Shown one piece after another: positions 10,329-19,973 of a DNA stretch of 64,000 nt (its first letter is position 1; every line of letters begins with the position of its first letter). The stretch comes from Enterovibrio sp. JCM 19048 (GTDB taxonomy: Bacteria; Pseudomonadota; Gammaproteobacteria; Enterobacterales; Vibrionaceae). The stretch spans positions 62,001-126,000 of the forward strand of contig BAXE01000006.1 in the NCBI GenBank assembly GCA_001310415.1. The letters are read 5' to 3'. A program made the translations under genes and the position numbers. Below the pieces are notes generated by a model, which was not told where the DNA came from, did no database searches, and saw only the letters and a list, made by a program, of their open reading frames with translations.

Positions 10329-12106
10329 TGTCTGCGGAAAAACTGATCACCGATCATATCAATATTTGGACATCGGCAGTTCAGGCAAAGTCTGCGTCTG
10401 GTCGCGGTAGCAGCAAAAAACGCGAGCTTTACGGCATCAAAAAACTGCGAGAGCTGATTTTAGAACTGGCTGTGCGTGGTAAGTTGGTGCCGCAAGATCC
10501 TAGTGATGAACCTGCTTCTGTGTTGCTAGAGCGTATTGCGGCTGAAAAAGCGCAGCTATTAAAAACCAAAAGCATAAAGCAACCAAAGCTCGCTACGGTC
10601 ACTACTGAAAGCCTAAGTGAGTCAGCATTACCGGCAGGTTGGACAAAATGCCTGTTAGGCGAACTATTACCTCAATTTCAAAATGGGGCATCTAGTCGTG
10701 GCGATAAAGATGGAAAACTAACAACGGTTCTGCGTCTTGCAGATATTGATAACTGGAAAGTATCTCTTAAGGACACGCGAGAACTGGAAATCGCACAATC
10801 ATCAGTTGATAGATATTCTATCGAAAAAGGCGATACCCTGATTATCCGCGTAAACGGTAGTGCGGATATTGTGGGTCGTTTTATTGTCTGTAAAGAATCA
10901 TTGGACGCAATATATTGTGACCACTTTATAAGAATGAGATTTCCCATTGAGTGCTTTGATCCTGCATTTCTATCGATTCTAGGTTCAAGCGGTATGGTTA
11001 GAAATGTTATTGGTGATTTATTCGTAAGCACAGCAGGACAAAAAACAATTAATCAAGGACATCTTGCGTCAATAGAAATCCTTCTCCCTCCTCTAAACGA
11101 ACAACATCGCATCGTCGCCAAAGTCGACGAACTGATGGCGCTATGCAACCAACTAGAGCAGCAAACCGAAGCCAGCCTTGATGCCCATCAGGTATTGGTA
11201 GAAACCCTGCTAGCAACGCTCACCAACAGCCAAGACGCCACCGAACTGATGGCGAACTGGGCACGCATCAGCGAGCACTTCGGCACCCTGTTCACCACAG
11301 AGCAAAGCATCGATCAGCTAAAACAAACTATTCTGCAACTGGCGGTAATGGGTAAGCTGGTACCACAAGACCCTAATGACGAGCCTGCTGCAAAACTGCT
11401 TGAGCGCATCGCAGAAGAAAAAGCGCAGTTGGTGAAAGAGAAGAAAATCAAAAAGCAAAAAGCCCTGCCGCCGATTACTGAAGATGAAAAACCGTTTGAA
11501 CTGCCGAGTGGGTGGGAATGGGCGAGAATTTTCGATGTTTCTTTGTTCAGCGAATACGGAAGTTCAGAAAAAACTGTCACAGAGTTACCTGACGGTGTCC
11601 CTGTTTTAAAGATGGGTGATATCCAAGCTGGTAAAGTAATTCTGGGAGAGCACCAAGTAGTATCTTCACAAATCGAGGATTTACCAAATCTATACCTCAA
11701 GCTTGGTGACGTTCTATATAACCGTACGAACAGCGCTGAACTAGTAGGCAAAACAGGTATGTTTGAAGGGGAAGATGATGTTTATACATTTGCATCTTAC
11801 CTAATTCGAATCCGTTGCAGCTTTAATAACTTGATGCCTGAATATTTGAATTTGAGTATGAATACACCGTTATTCAGAAAAACTCAGATAGAACCGCACA
11901 TCAAGCAACAATGTGGGCAAGCAAATGTAAACGGTACGCTAATGAAGAGCATGCTCGTATCAGTGCCACCAGTTAGAGAACAGGCGCGATTGATGGCAAA
12001 AACCAAAGAGCTTCTCTCATTTTGTGATCAACTAAAACAACGCTTACGCGACAGCCAACAAACCCAACTGCAACTGACTGACGCGATTGTTGAGCAGGTG
12101 TTGTAG
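10328..12106 (+). CDS. hsdS: Type I restriction-modification specificity subunit
   Basis: HsdS sets the bipartite DNA target of the methylase and restriction complex. The product is intact, 592 aa, with two target-recognition domains, each introduced by the same block: LPAGWTKCLLGELL (about residue 105) and LPSGWEWARIF (about residue 395). Each is preceded by a near-identical helix (LVPQDPSDEPASVLLERIA and LVPQDPNDEPAAKLLERIA) and followed by a long conserved helix (NEQHRIVAKVDELMALCNQLEQ and a second at the C terminus). This internal repeat is the standard two-half architecture. The target sequence cannot be read from this. Confidence 0.95.
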   Translation: MSAEKLITDHINIWTSAVQAKSASGRGSSKKRELYGIKKLRELILELAVRGKLVPQDPSDEPASVLLERIAAEKAQLLKTKSIKQPKLATVTTESLSESALPAGWTKCLLGELLPQFQNGASSRGDKDGKLTTVLRLADIDNWKVSLKDTRELEIAQSSVDRYSIEKGDTLIIRVNGSADIVGRFIVCKESLDAIYCDHFIRMRFPIECFDPAFLSILGSSGMVRNVIGDLFVSTAGQKTINQGHLASIEILLPPLNEQHRIVAKVDELMALCNQLEQQTEASLDAHQVLVETLLATLTNSQDATELMANWARISEHFGTLFTTEQSIDQLKQTILQLAVMGKLVPQDPNDEPAAKLLERIAEEKAQLVKEKKIKKQKALPPITEDEKPFELPSGWEWARIFDVSLFSEYGSSEKTVTELPDGVPVLKMGDIQAGKVILGEHQVVSSQIEDLPNLYLKLGDVLYNRTNSAELVGKTGMFEGEDDVYTFASYLIRIRCSFNNLMPEYLNLSMNTPLFRKTQIEPHIKQQCGQANVNGTLMKSMLVSVPPVREQARLMAKTKELLSFCDQLKQRLRDSQQTQLQLTDAIVEQVL

Positions 12107-12136
12107 TAGGCACGGTTTTCGGGCTTACTACACACA

Positions 12137-12162
12137 AATGGCAGCCTTTACGCTGCCATTTT
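12137..12162 (+). terminator. Rho-independent terminator after hsdS
   Basis: A 9-bp stem AATGGCAGC / GCTGCCATT with a 6-nt loop is followed by TT and a pyrimidine run, 30 bp past the hsdS stop. Confidence 0.75.
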
Positions 12163-12188
12163 CCCCCTTTATTATTTGAATTAAAGTC

Positions 12189-14364
12189 ATGATTTTAGAA
12201 CCAGTTATCTATGACCTCGAAGAAGTCAAAGGGCTCTCTGATGAAGAGCTTTATCAACGCCTTTGTGAGAGTTGGGGTATTACGAATGGAAAACTGGCAG
12301 TTTGGGGCAGGATTCAAAGTGGCCCAGACTCCGATAGCAGAAAGCTCCCGACCCGCCTTTTAGACATTAAATCCCTCCAAACAGGAATAGACACTGAATA
12401 TCCGATTAATGTTCGTTTGACGATGGACAAAGGTGTTTTTGTTTCTTTCAAAAGTGTCGAAGAGTTATTTGGCTTGGAAGATGGGAGTTTTGTCTCATGC
12501 GAGCTCGCTTTAGCGCCTCAATCCGAACGCGAAAAACATGAAAACCCATTCGAATGCAATGTGGTAGTGGGTTCAGTCCGTCGACTTGTCAAACTTCCTG
12601 AATATACGGCGAATGACATCATCAAAGGTGATGAAAGTATCTTCCTTGATGATGCTGTTTATAAGCTGCATTTACAGAACGTTCAATCAAGAATTGACAG
12701 CGAAGTCAGTGCGCTAAACGCAGAATTTGAGCGCGAAGAATCCTCATTGAAGGCTCAGATATCGTCATATCAAGATCAGCTTCAGCAAACCCAAGACGAC
12801 CTAAATCAAAAAAATAACGTTCTCTCTCAAGCGATTGCGAAAGCCCAAAAGCTGGAAGTTGAACTCTCTGAATGGCAACACAAAATTGCATTGCAAAAAA
12901 AGGCGGAAGAAACAATGTCTAAAAAAATTGAACGCTTAAAAAGCCTATGTCGAAAGTAAGGCAGGATTCCTAAAAAGCTTTGAATTTTTGGATGATGAAG
13001 ATTTCGACTTTTTTGTTGGCAATCCTTCAGCTTCAGAGCGGCAAGGAGAACATATCTCTTTTGCACAAGCCCTTGGCTCGAACTACAGCGATGCCGTTTC
13101 ATACATTCAAGCGCACCTAAAAGAACGAGACATCCTGTACCCTCGCCACATCATCGAGAACTTCCTGACGCTTATTCGCACGAATGACCTCATCATTCTG
13201 GCGGGTGACTCTGGCTCTGGCAAAACAAACTTGGTTCAGTCGTTTGCCAAGGCAATTGGTGGGGTATCGAAAATCATTCCGGTTAAGCCTAACTGGACCA
13301 GTTCAGAAGACTTGCTGGGCTATTACAACCCGCTAGAGAAGAAATACTTGGCAACACCATTTCTTGAGGCACTGATCGAAGCAAAGCAAAACCCAGATAT
13401 CCCGTATTTCATCTGCTTAGACGAAATGAACCTTGCCCGAGTGGAATATTACTTTGCCGATTTTCTCTCTAAGCTAGAGGAACGTAACGAGCAACCGACG
13501 ATTCAACTTTACTCGGATGATGAAGCCGCACATGTTCTTGCCGAGCTAAAAGGGGTTGTTTCGATCATTTCCAACGCGCAAGAAAAATTCAGCAAAAATG
13601 GCATCGTGGACTTCGTTGCGCTTATGCAAGATGAAGAGATTAACGCTGAAATGAAACGCGCATTTGGCTTTAGCGATAAAGATTCACTGATCAAATACCA
13701 CGGTGACATCAGACGCATGTTGGCTGGTGTTCTCGGCACACCTTCGTCGATCATGATTCCAGCGAACGTAAGAATCATTGGTGCTATCAACATCGACGAA
13801 ACGACCCATTACCTTTCACCAAAAATTCTTGACCGTGCGCATGTGATGAAGTTTAAGAGCCCTTTGCTGACCGACTGGGATGCAATTTTTGATGAGATTG
13901 ACTCTTACGGACTCGACGACGTTACTTTGCCGTTAGTGTTTGATATTGCAGAGCTTGGTGAGCGTATCCCTTATCCGAAATTTGAACGTTCAAATGAGTT
14001 CTGTGAGTTGTTTACGACCTTAAACCGAGATGTCTTTGACCCGCTTGGTGTGGAGTTTGGTATGCGTACTATTCGACAAGGGCTGAACTACGTAAGTCTT
14101 TTTAGCGATGTAAACGACAATAAGCCTCTGGCAATCAATAACTTTATTGTTCATAAAGTGCTACCTAAGTTCACTTTTGACGGTGATAAGCAAGTAGGCG
14201 ATTACAGTAAAGCTGAGCTTGTTAGCCGTGTATTCTTACCTCGCCTTGAATCGCTATTGGATAACCAAGCAGAGATAGCGGCGGAGTTTTCATGCACCAA
14301 GTCGGTAGAGCGTTTGGTTAAAACAGCTGAATCGAATGATGGCGTTGTGAACTACTGGGCGTAA
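12189..14364 (+). CDS. McrB-like AAA+ ATPase with N-terminal coiled coil (one frame break)
   Basis: This is the motor of an McrBC-like type IV restriction pair, about 725 aa once one surplus A is removed from the AAAAA run near 12940. Residues 1-160 form a mixed domain I do not recognise (possible modified-nucleic-acid or target sensing). Residues 165-255 form a coiled coil (EEFEREESSLKAQISSYQ-like heptads). The AAA+ domain follows: Walker A GDSGSGKTN (about 13199), Walker B FICLDEMNLARVEYYF (about 13410) and the McrB-type block AINIDET...SPKILDRAHVMKF (about 13782). It lies two bases before the nuclease gene. The coiled coil points to the CoCoNuT-like subclass; the subtype is not certain. 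Confidence 0.8.
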
Positions 14365-14366
14365 TC

Positions 14367-16949
14367 ATGGAAGCTCCATTCATTATCAAGTTTATCGAGA
14401 CCAAATGGCATGATAAGCAAACCTTAGTCAGTGTTAGCGAGTCGGAGTACTCGCTAAAGCTTGAGCATACAGGGAAAAACGCCTTTTCCGCACACACCAC
14501 CATCTACCCTAAGGTCGATGAGCTACGTTTTGCTCAACTTGCGATAAAAACTAAGCAGGGTGATCAGTCACCGCCCTACATTGCCATGCCCAATGGTGAG
14601 AGAAGGCAGTTAGAGTCGATTACCGATCCCGCTTCTAATGAGGTGTGGTGGGTTGAGCCTGCCCATTGGGATGCAAAACAGCGGGTTTGGCGCAGTGAAG
14701 CGCGAAGGACAGCTGGCCAAATCAGGTTTGTCATTGGTAGCTCAACACTGAAGCTTGATATTGATATCTCCGAACAGACCACATCGGACCTTTCACGCTA
14801 CCTATCAGATTTTAAAGCGGATTTGTGGGAGCTGATTCTCGATGAGAATAGCCATATCACGGGCGACGCTAAAAATTCTCAGGTTGCAGCCATCGACCAA
14901 GAAGCTCTGTCTCTGGTTGCATCAATTCTGACTAATGCGCAAACCATCCTCAAAAAGCCCAAAGTGGAGCTGAAAGAAGTCCAAGCATTAAAGCCTGCCA
15001 AAGAAGTGCGCCCCGTTCCGCGCACCTTTATGGAGATTTGCACCAAAGGTTCGCGTAAGCATCTAACAAGCCGATCATCTGAGCCGAGCTACAACGTACC
15101 CGAAAACCAGTATGTATTGTATGTGGTTTCTAGCACGCTAAACATCGTGAAGCAGTTAGTTCGGGTGGCGGAGAGTAAAACAAATCGCTTCTCTGGGGCT
15201 GTTGAAAAGCTCAATGAGCGTTTAGAAGGCCTAAAAGACTATCGCACGATTAACCGTGACCTAGTAGTTAAAGACTTAGAACGACTTAAAAAGCGCTTTG
15301 ATACAGAAGTAATCAATGCCGAGTTGGCGAGTCAGTTAGGTGAAATTAATGCCAATAAGTATTTTTCACCGAATCATGCTGCCAAAAGGCTACCTCAGAC
15401 TAGAAAAAGCAACAGGTTCTGAAAATGAGTGGTGGGCGAAAATCAAGCCATCCTACATGATAATTGGCAACAGTTTGAACTTAATGGATATACCATTTTT
15501 AGTCCTGGTGAGCATTACGCGAGCTTGTTTAAGCCATATAGCGATTATGAGATGGAGGCGATTATGCCTCCTCCGTCGAGGAGAGGAACAGCCTCGATTT
15601 TGTGTCCAGAGCACGTATTCCGCCTAACTCTTCTTTCAGATTCGCCGTCACTCCTGAGAGATAGAGACAATTTTGCAAAATTGCGCGATCAAGGCATCGC
15701 TCTAAATGAAAAATGGCTGGAAAACGAAGCTGACACAGGAAGAACTCTCTGAACAGGAAAAGGAACGCGCGACAATTCGAAAGCGCCTTAGTTACTTTGC
15801 TACTGAGCGTGAAAAAGTAGGATTGGTGCATCAGGTACTGGCACCAAAAATAAAGCCCTTCCAACACGTTGAGAAGGAATGGCGGCAATACAAAGTTAAA
15901 AGCAAAAGCACCTTTCCCAACTCGATGACCTTTGTGCAAAACCCTGCCTATCAAGCGGTTCACTCGGGTTTTAAAAAGTTAAAAGAGCAGATTGGCTTGG
16001 CCGATGAGGACATTTTGCTTTCGCTGGAGAAAATCGAGCGATTGGACTAGTCAACATGCCACTACTTTATGAACGTTGGTGTTTGCTGCAAATCATCAAA
16101 GTGCTGACTCAAGCATTCCGATATCAGCCAGAGGACAACTGGAAACGAAAATTGATTGCGAATATTCAAGGCAATGAAGAACAAATAAGCATTCAGTTTT
16201 TCAACCCAAGTGTTTCAAGAACCATCACTCTGCAATACGAGCCGTTCTTAGCTAATGGTAAGCGCCCCGATTTTGTTTTGGATTTAGAAGCGACTACCAA
16301 AAGTGATTACCAGATTTCAAAACGGTTAGTCGTCGATGCAAAGTACTATTCTGCTGCGTACCTCAAGCATAGAGGTGGGATTGGTCGGGTTATCCAGGAA
16401 CTTTACAGCGGCAAGGACTACAGCGAAGACCAAGAGAACAGTGTGTTTGTTCTTCATCCCGTGTTAGAAGCGGTGGAGAATGTGGTCTCTCCACAGGAGT
16501 GGGCGAAAGACAGTTATTTAGGCGAACTATCCATGTTTGATTGGGAACCTGCTTATCGAAAACGCAAAGCCACAAGCTATGGTGCAGTATGTGCCAACCC
16601 AATGAAGTCGCAACGCTATCTTGATGAAATTCAGCGTATGCTTGGCATGTTTTTACAGTACGGCATTGAAGATAATACGCCATCTCGTGGTGAGTCTGAT
16701 GATACTCTCGCCATAAATTTCTGCGTGTCTTGCGGTTCTGAAAAAGTGGCTGATGTAACTAACTCAATGAGATCAAATCATCAAAAGCGTTGGTATCGGT
16801 GCAATGAGTGTACTCAGTTTACCGTGTATAACCACTGTGGCACATGCAACACGAGACTGATAAAAAATGGCGAGTATTGGACCTACTTGTCCTTGATGCC
16901 AATGTCATCCATTAATATCAAATGCCCGAGTTGTGAATCTCCTGTGTAA
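14367..16949 (+). CDS. McrC-like DUF2357 / PD-(D/E)xK nuclease with zinc-ribbon tail (several frame breaks)
   Basis: This is the nuclease partner of the McrB-like motor. Stitched across frame changes near 15385, 15430, 15710 and 16045 it gives about 860 aa. The N-terminal two thirds match the DUF2357 pattern (PRTFMEICTKGSRKHLTSRS, then a long helical stalk). NMPLLYERWCLLQIIKVL leads into the nuclease, with RPDFVLDLE and VVDAKYY as the PD...DxK active-site strands (about 16267 and 16330). The C terminus carries clustered Cys pairs (CVSCGSEK, CNECTQF, CGTCNTR, CPSCESP), i.e. two zinc ribbons, unusual for simple McrC. Frame changes go both ways and sit in A or G runs, favouring sequencing error over decay. 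Confidence 0.77.
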
Positions 16950-16998
16950 CAGTATTGGCTCTGAATCTTGGGTAACTCATTGAGTTTATGTTAATAAT

Positions 16999-17025
16999 AA
17001 AGGTGCGTTTAATCGCACCTTTTTC
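16999..17025 (+). terminator. Rho-independent terminator after the McrBC-like pair
   Basis: AAAGGTGCG-TTTAAT-CGCACCTTT is followed by T residues, 50 bp beyond the nuclease stop. Confidence 0.8.
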
Positions 17026-17575
17026 TTATTCTAAGCTGGATATGTAGCAGACTCTACGATTAATGGCCCAAAGCAAATCTCATATATGCTGTCTAGCAGT
17101 TCAACCTCAAAAACCTCAACGCCTGACAAATCTTAAAAAAATACCAGTCAGATCGATAGATAAATATATTTTATAATCAATTAGTTAACGCTAAAATATT
17201 AAGTGTTTTATAGGGTCGATACTTTGAGCCACTTTATGAGTTCAACTCTAACGTTTTCAATTGCCCTATTTTATTTCTCCTATTAGAAATTATTTCTTCC
17301 ATGATATTGAACACATTGCACTCTTACAGAAGCAGATATTGATCATCATCAAAGTCTAGTTTTACTTGCTGAAATAATGTCAGCCGATTTTTGAAGTTAG
17401 GTGCTTGTTGTTCCACAAATAGATTTTACATTGTGGCACTACTTTTGGACCAATCACCTAGCGGCAAGTAACTGTAGTACTCAAAGAGCAGACTCGATAT
17501 TCACAGAATGTTCAATGTGGCAACTACCCTATATGGCCCAATTAGAGCCTTTGAACTCAAACGGACACTCAAACC
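17026..17575. other. AT-rich non-coding stretch with first copy of a diverged direct repeat
   Basis: No convincing gene was found; the one long open frame on the plus strand (from 17401) lacks a ribosome site and has an unnatural composition. At 17329-17395 lies a roughly 65-bp segment (beginning agcagatattgatcatcatc) that returns in diverged form at 18224-18290, on the other side of the lipoprotein gene. Confidence 0.5.
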
Positions 17576-18163
17576 ATGTTTAAAATTATCCCGACAATCG
17601 CCCTTGCGGTCACATTAACAGCGTGTGGAGGTTCAGGTGGTGGTGGGCCATCAGAACCATCTGTTACGAATCCTACTTGGATTTCTGCTACTGAGGTAGG
17701 TATGTATTGTAAGAGTATTGATGGTCTCTCATGTATGGGAGGGGCAGCTACACTTCATGAACCAATTACATTTGATAATGCGACATACAAGAAACAAATG
17801 ATTGGTAAAGATACTGTGACTCTATACAACGGTATAGAGAGTGAATGGGTATCGTTCCGCTCTCTATACAGTTCAACTATTCGCACAATAACGCGTCATC
17901 GTGAAGATTCATTGGGTATGAATATCCTGACTCGCTCTAGCTTGGCTCAAAATAGTATACATATTCAAACTCCAACATACATATATCTGTACTGTGAACC
18001 ATATTCAAATGACCCGGCATTCTCAGATACCGTTGAGTGCAATGATGACTATGAAGGATATGTTGGCAATATTCCATTCGAACTGTTCACTGAAATGATG
18101 GACACGGAAAATACTCGCGTGGATTATACATACGAACTAGCAAAGCACTTACCTATCTTATAA
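17576..18163 (+). CDS. Predicted lipoprotein, unknown function
   Basis: 195 aa. The signal peptide MFKIIPTIALAVTLTAC ends in a lipobox (LTAC), followed by a Gly/Ser linker (GGSGGGGPSEPS), so it is probably exported and lipid-anchored. The mature part has several Cys residues (MYCKSIDGLSCMGG, YLYCEPY, TVECNDDY) that could pair in the periplasm. I recognise no family. It is a solitary gene bracketed by an imperfect direct repeat, suggesting it may have been gained as a unit. Confidence 0.65.
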   Translation: MFKIIPTIALAVTLTACGGSGGGGPSEPSVTNPTWISATEVGMYCKSIDGLSCMGGAATLHEPITFDNATYKKQMIGKDTVTLYNGIESEWVSFRSLYSSTIRTITRHREDSLGMNILTRSSLAQNSIHIQTPTYIYLYCEPYSNDPAFSDTVECNDDYEGYVGNIPFELFTEMMDTENTRVDYTYELAKHLPIL

Positions 18164-18523
18164 CGTATACATAGTGATAGCAGGCATGTTTACCCGCCCC
18201 TCCTGTGCCTATTCTACTTGTAAAAAAGAAGATATTGGTCGTCATCACCATCCATTATTACTTGCAGAATAATGCCACCCGATTATTTGGGAAATAAATT
18301 GAAATAGGCCGAAAATTTTTCAATGTAATTTCCCTCGGTGTTAGGGCGGGAAGCCAGGGATTGGCTTCAAAAGACAAAATGAGTGGAAGTTTACTTTCAT
18401 CTCTAGACCGAAAAAACATGTTTTAGCGCAACAGTTACCCCTATATATTGCGGTTATAGTGGAAGCATAAACACGAGAGTATTCACAGAGAACAATGCAT
18501 CTACATGGATTTTAATATTCCAC
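18164..18523. other. Non-coding gap with second copy of the diverged direct repeat
   Basis: The segment at 18224-18290 matches 17329-17395 imperfectly (GATATTGGTCGTCATCACC against GATATTGATCATCATCAAA, then shared TTACTTGC and the CCGATT region). Nothing else coding is seen before the ATG at 18524. Confidence 0.5.
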
Positions 18524-19246
18524 ATGCGAAAAAATAAACTTAACACCTCACTAGCATCACAACTCAATCAAAATCAAATAGAAAACTTGAGAGCTCTTCA
18601 AGCCGCTTATCTAAAGAATCTACCAGCTCCCCACGATAAACGTCTGGAGACACGAGAGAGTCAGCCAGAACTTAAAAGAGAAAATAAAAACGTAGACAAA
18701 AATCAAGCCAAGAAACAGCAGAAACAGCAGAAACAGCAGAAACAGCAGAAACAGCAGAAACAGCAGAAACAGCTTGTAGGGAATCGACCAGCTTTGCAAG
18801 AAGATAGTAACGACAGTTGGCCGACTTATGGAAAGTCGAACATACAAGTATATAGGCCAGACGTCACGCGAAAGAAAGCTTCTCGTATGTCTAGAGTCAA
18901 TAAGGCGCTGAACCTAGCAGGTGTTGAAAGAAAAGCATCTAGCGGTAAGAGTGATTCTTTATTGGTAAAATCTGCGCTTGAGCAACAACGGGTTGTTCGT
19001 GTTGATGGGAAGAAGGGCAAGTTGACCTTGTTGGTGCGCCGAGGGAAAGTAATCAAAGAAAGGAGTTGCTGTAGTCAGTGCCTTACATCCCAAGCCCCTC
19101 TAACACGATACTCTGAGAGTAACTACGGGCCAGTTTTGTTGTGCACCGTATGCAAAATACAAGCCTTTGAGCATAGTTTTGGCCATGCTGATGCAATGCC
19201 ACTCAAGGTAGATCATGCTCATGCCTATAAAGGAAAGTGGAATTAA
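18524..19246 (+). CDS. Basic low-complexity protein with KQQ repeats and C-terminal zinc finger
   Basis: 240 aa, lysine- and glutamine-rich. Residues about 60-85 are a run of KQQ triplets encoded by a 9-bp DNA repeat. The C-terminal half is more ordered, with a small basic domain (VVRVDGKKGKLTLLVRRG) and a CxxC...CxxC pair (CCSQC, then LLCTVCK) that should bind zinc, followed by His-rich HSFGHADAMP and HAHAYKGKWN. A nucleic-acid-binding role fits the charge and zinc finger, but no family is recognised. It is transposon cargo between the McrBC-like pair and tniQ. Confidence 0.55.
   Translation: MRKNKLNTSLASQLNQNQIENLRALQAAYLKNLPAPHDKRLETRESQPELKRENKNVDKNQAKKQQKQQKQQKQQKQQKQQKQLVGNRPALQEDSNDSWPTYGKSNIQVYRPDVTRKKASRMSRVNKALNLAGVERKASSGKSDSLLVKSALEQQRVVRVDGKKGKLTLLVRRGKVIKERSCCSQCLTSQAPLTRYSESNYGPVLLCTVCKIQAFEHSFGHADAMPLKVDHAHAYKGKWN
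18712..18774 (+). repeat. 9-bp tandem repeat (GAAACAGCA), seven copies
   Basis: Six exact copies of GAAACAGCA and a seventh with one change. It encodes the KQQ run and, being in frame with a 9-bp unit, can expand or contract without breaking the gene. Confidence 0.92.
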
Positions 19247-19491
19247 ATTTTTACAACCAATTTGAGCTCCTTTAATAGCCACTAGGAAGAAAAATTGATA
19301 GCCTCACTAAAGCTTGATTCAATTTTTCTCAGTAGGCTTGAATTCTATTGTTAAAAATATTCCATCGATGGTTTCGCGAGTGTTTTCTATTTGCTTCGCA
19401 CATGTTGTTGAGTTGACAAAATAGTGATAAGAATCTCCGTAAAGACCATCAAAACTAGTCTGAAAAGTCAATTAAAGGTAGAAGATTACAA

Positions 19492-19905
19492 ATGTGTTTC
19501 GCCCCACCTACCAAAGAAAAACTTGTTACTACATTCGAGATTATGCAGTTAGCTAAGCATCCAGTTGTTTTATACAGAAGTATTGAGGGGATTAATCAAA
19601 CTCTTCACTTCCGTAATGAATTGAATATAAGAGGGAAGGTGGTTGTCGAAGGGCAGTTCTTCAAAGTGTTTACGGGCAATGGTAATCGATTAAGGGCAAC
19701 ACTTTCTCATTCTCAAGTGAAAGAGTTTTTTGATGCACTGGAGACACTGATGAATCTATTGCCGTATCAACATAGTGAGAAGGAGATTTACGAGATTGAA
19801 ATGGAAATTCAGGATGCTAAAAGTAAGTTGGAGTATGCTCCTTACATCCCGGGAAATGGGTGCCTAGCATCTTGGGAGCTCGATACAGTTGATGACTATG
19901 CCTAG
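19492..19905 (+). CDS. Hypothetical protein upstream of tniQ
   Basis: 137 aa, mixed alpha/beta. An early strand-rich part (KHPVVLYRSIEGINQTLHFR then GKVVVEGQFFKVFTGNG) is followed by helices (EKEIYEIEMEIQDAKSKLE). No motif is known to me. It ends 30 bp before the operator palindrome of tniQ and could be cargo or an accessory gene; nothing in the sequence decides. Confidence 0.5.
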   Translation: MCFAPPTKEKLVTTFEIMQLAKHPVVLYRSIEGINQTLHFRNELNIRGKVVVEGQFFKVFTGNGNRLRATLSHSQVKEFFDALETLMNLLPYQHSEKEIYEIEMEIQDAKSKLEYAPYIPGNGCLASWELDTVDDYA

Positions 19906-19910
19906 CTCAT

Positions 19911-19967
19911 TTGACAATACATCATTCTGTACCACACTCATAAACTTAGATATTCTAAGTTTATGAG
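19911..19967 (+). promoter_or_regulatory. tniQ-cas promoter region with Xre operator palindrome
   Basis: A perfect -35 hexamer TTGACA lies at 19911-19916; the -10 is not clear. A 31-bp palindrome at 19937-19967 (13-bp arms around ATATT) contains at its core 19944-19960 the same ACTTAG-N5-CTAAGT found twice at xre. It ends 6 bp before the tniQ ATG, a position suited to repression. Confidence 0.8.
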
Positions 19968-19973
19968 TATTCA

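Noticed and set aside
17401..17583. Plus-strand open frame of 60 codons before the lipoprotein
   Set aside because: No ribosome site, unnatural composition, overlaps the start of a better gene.
18712..18774. Short regular repeats that might suggest a second CRISPR array
   Set aside because: The unit is 9 bp with no spacers and is in frame in a coding gene, so it is a coding tandem repeat.
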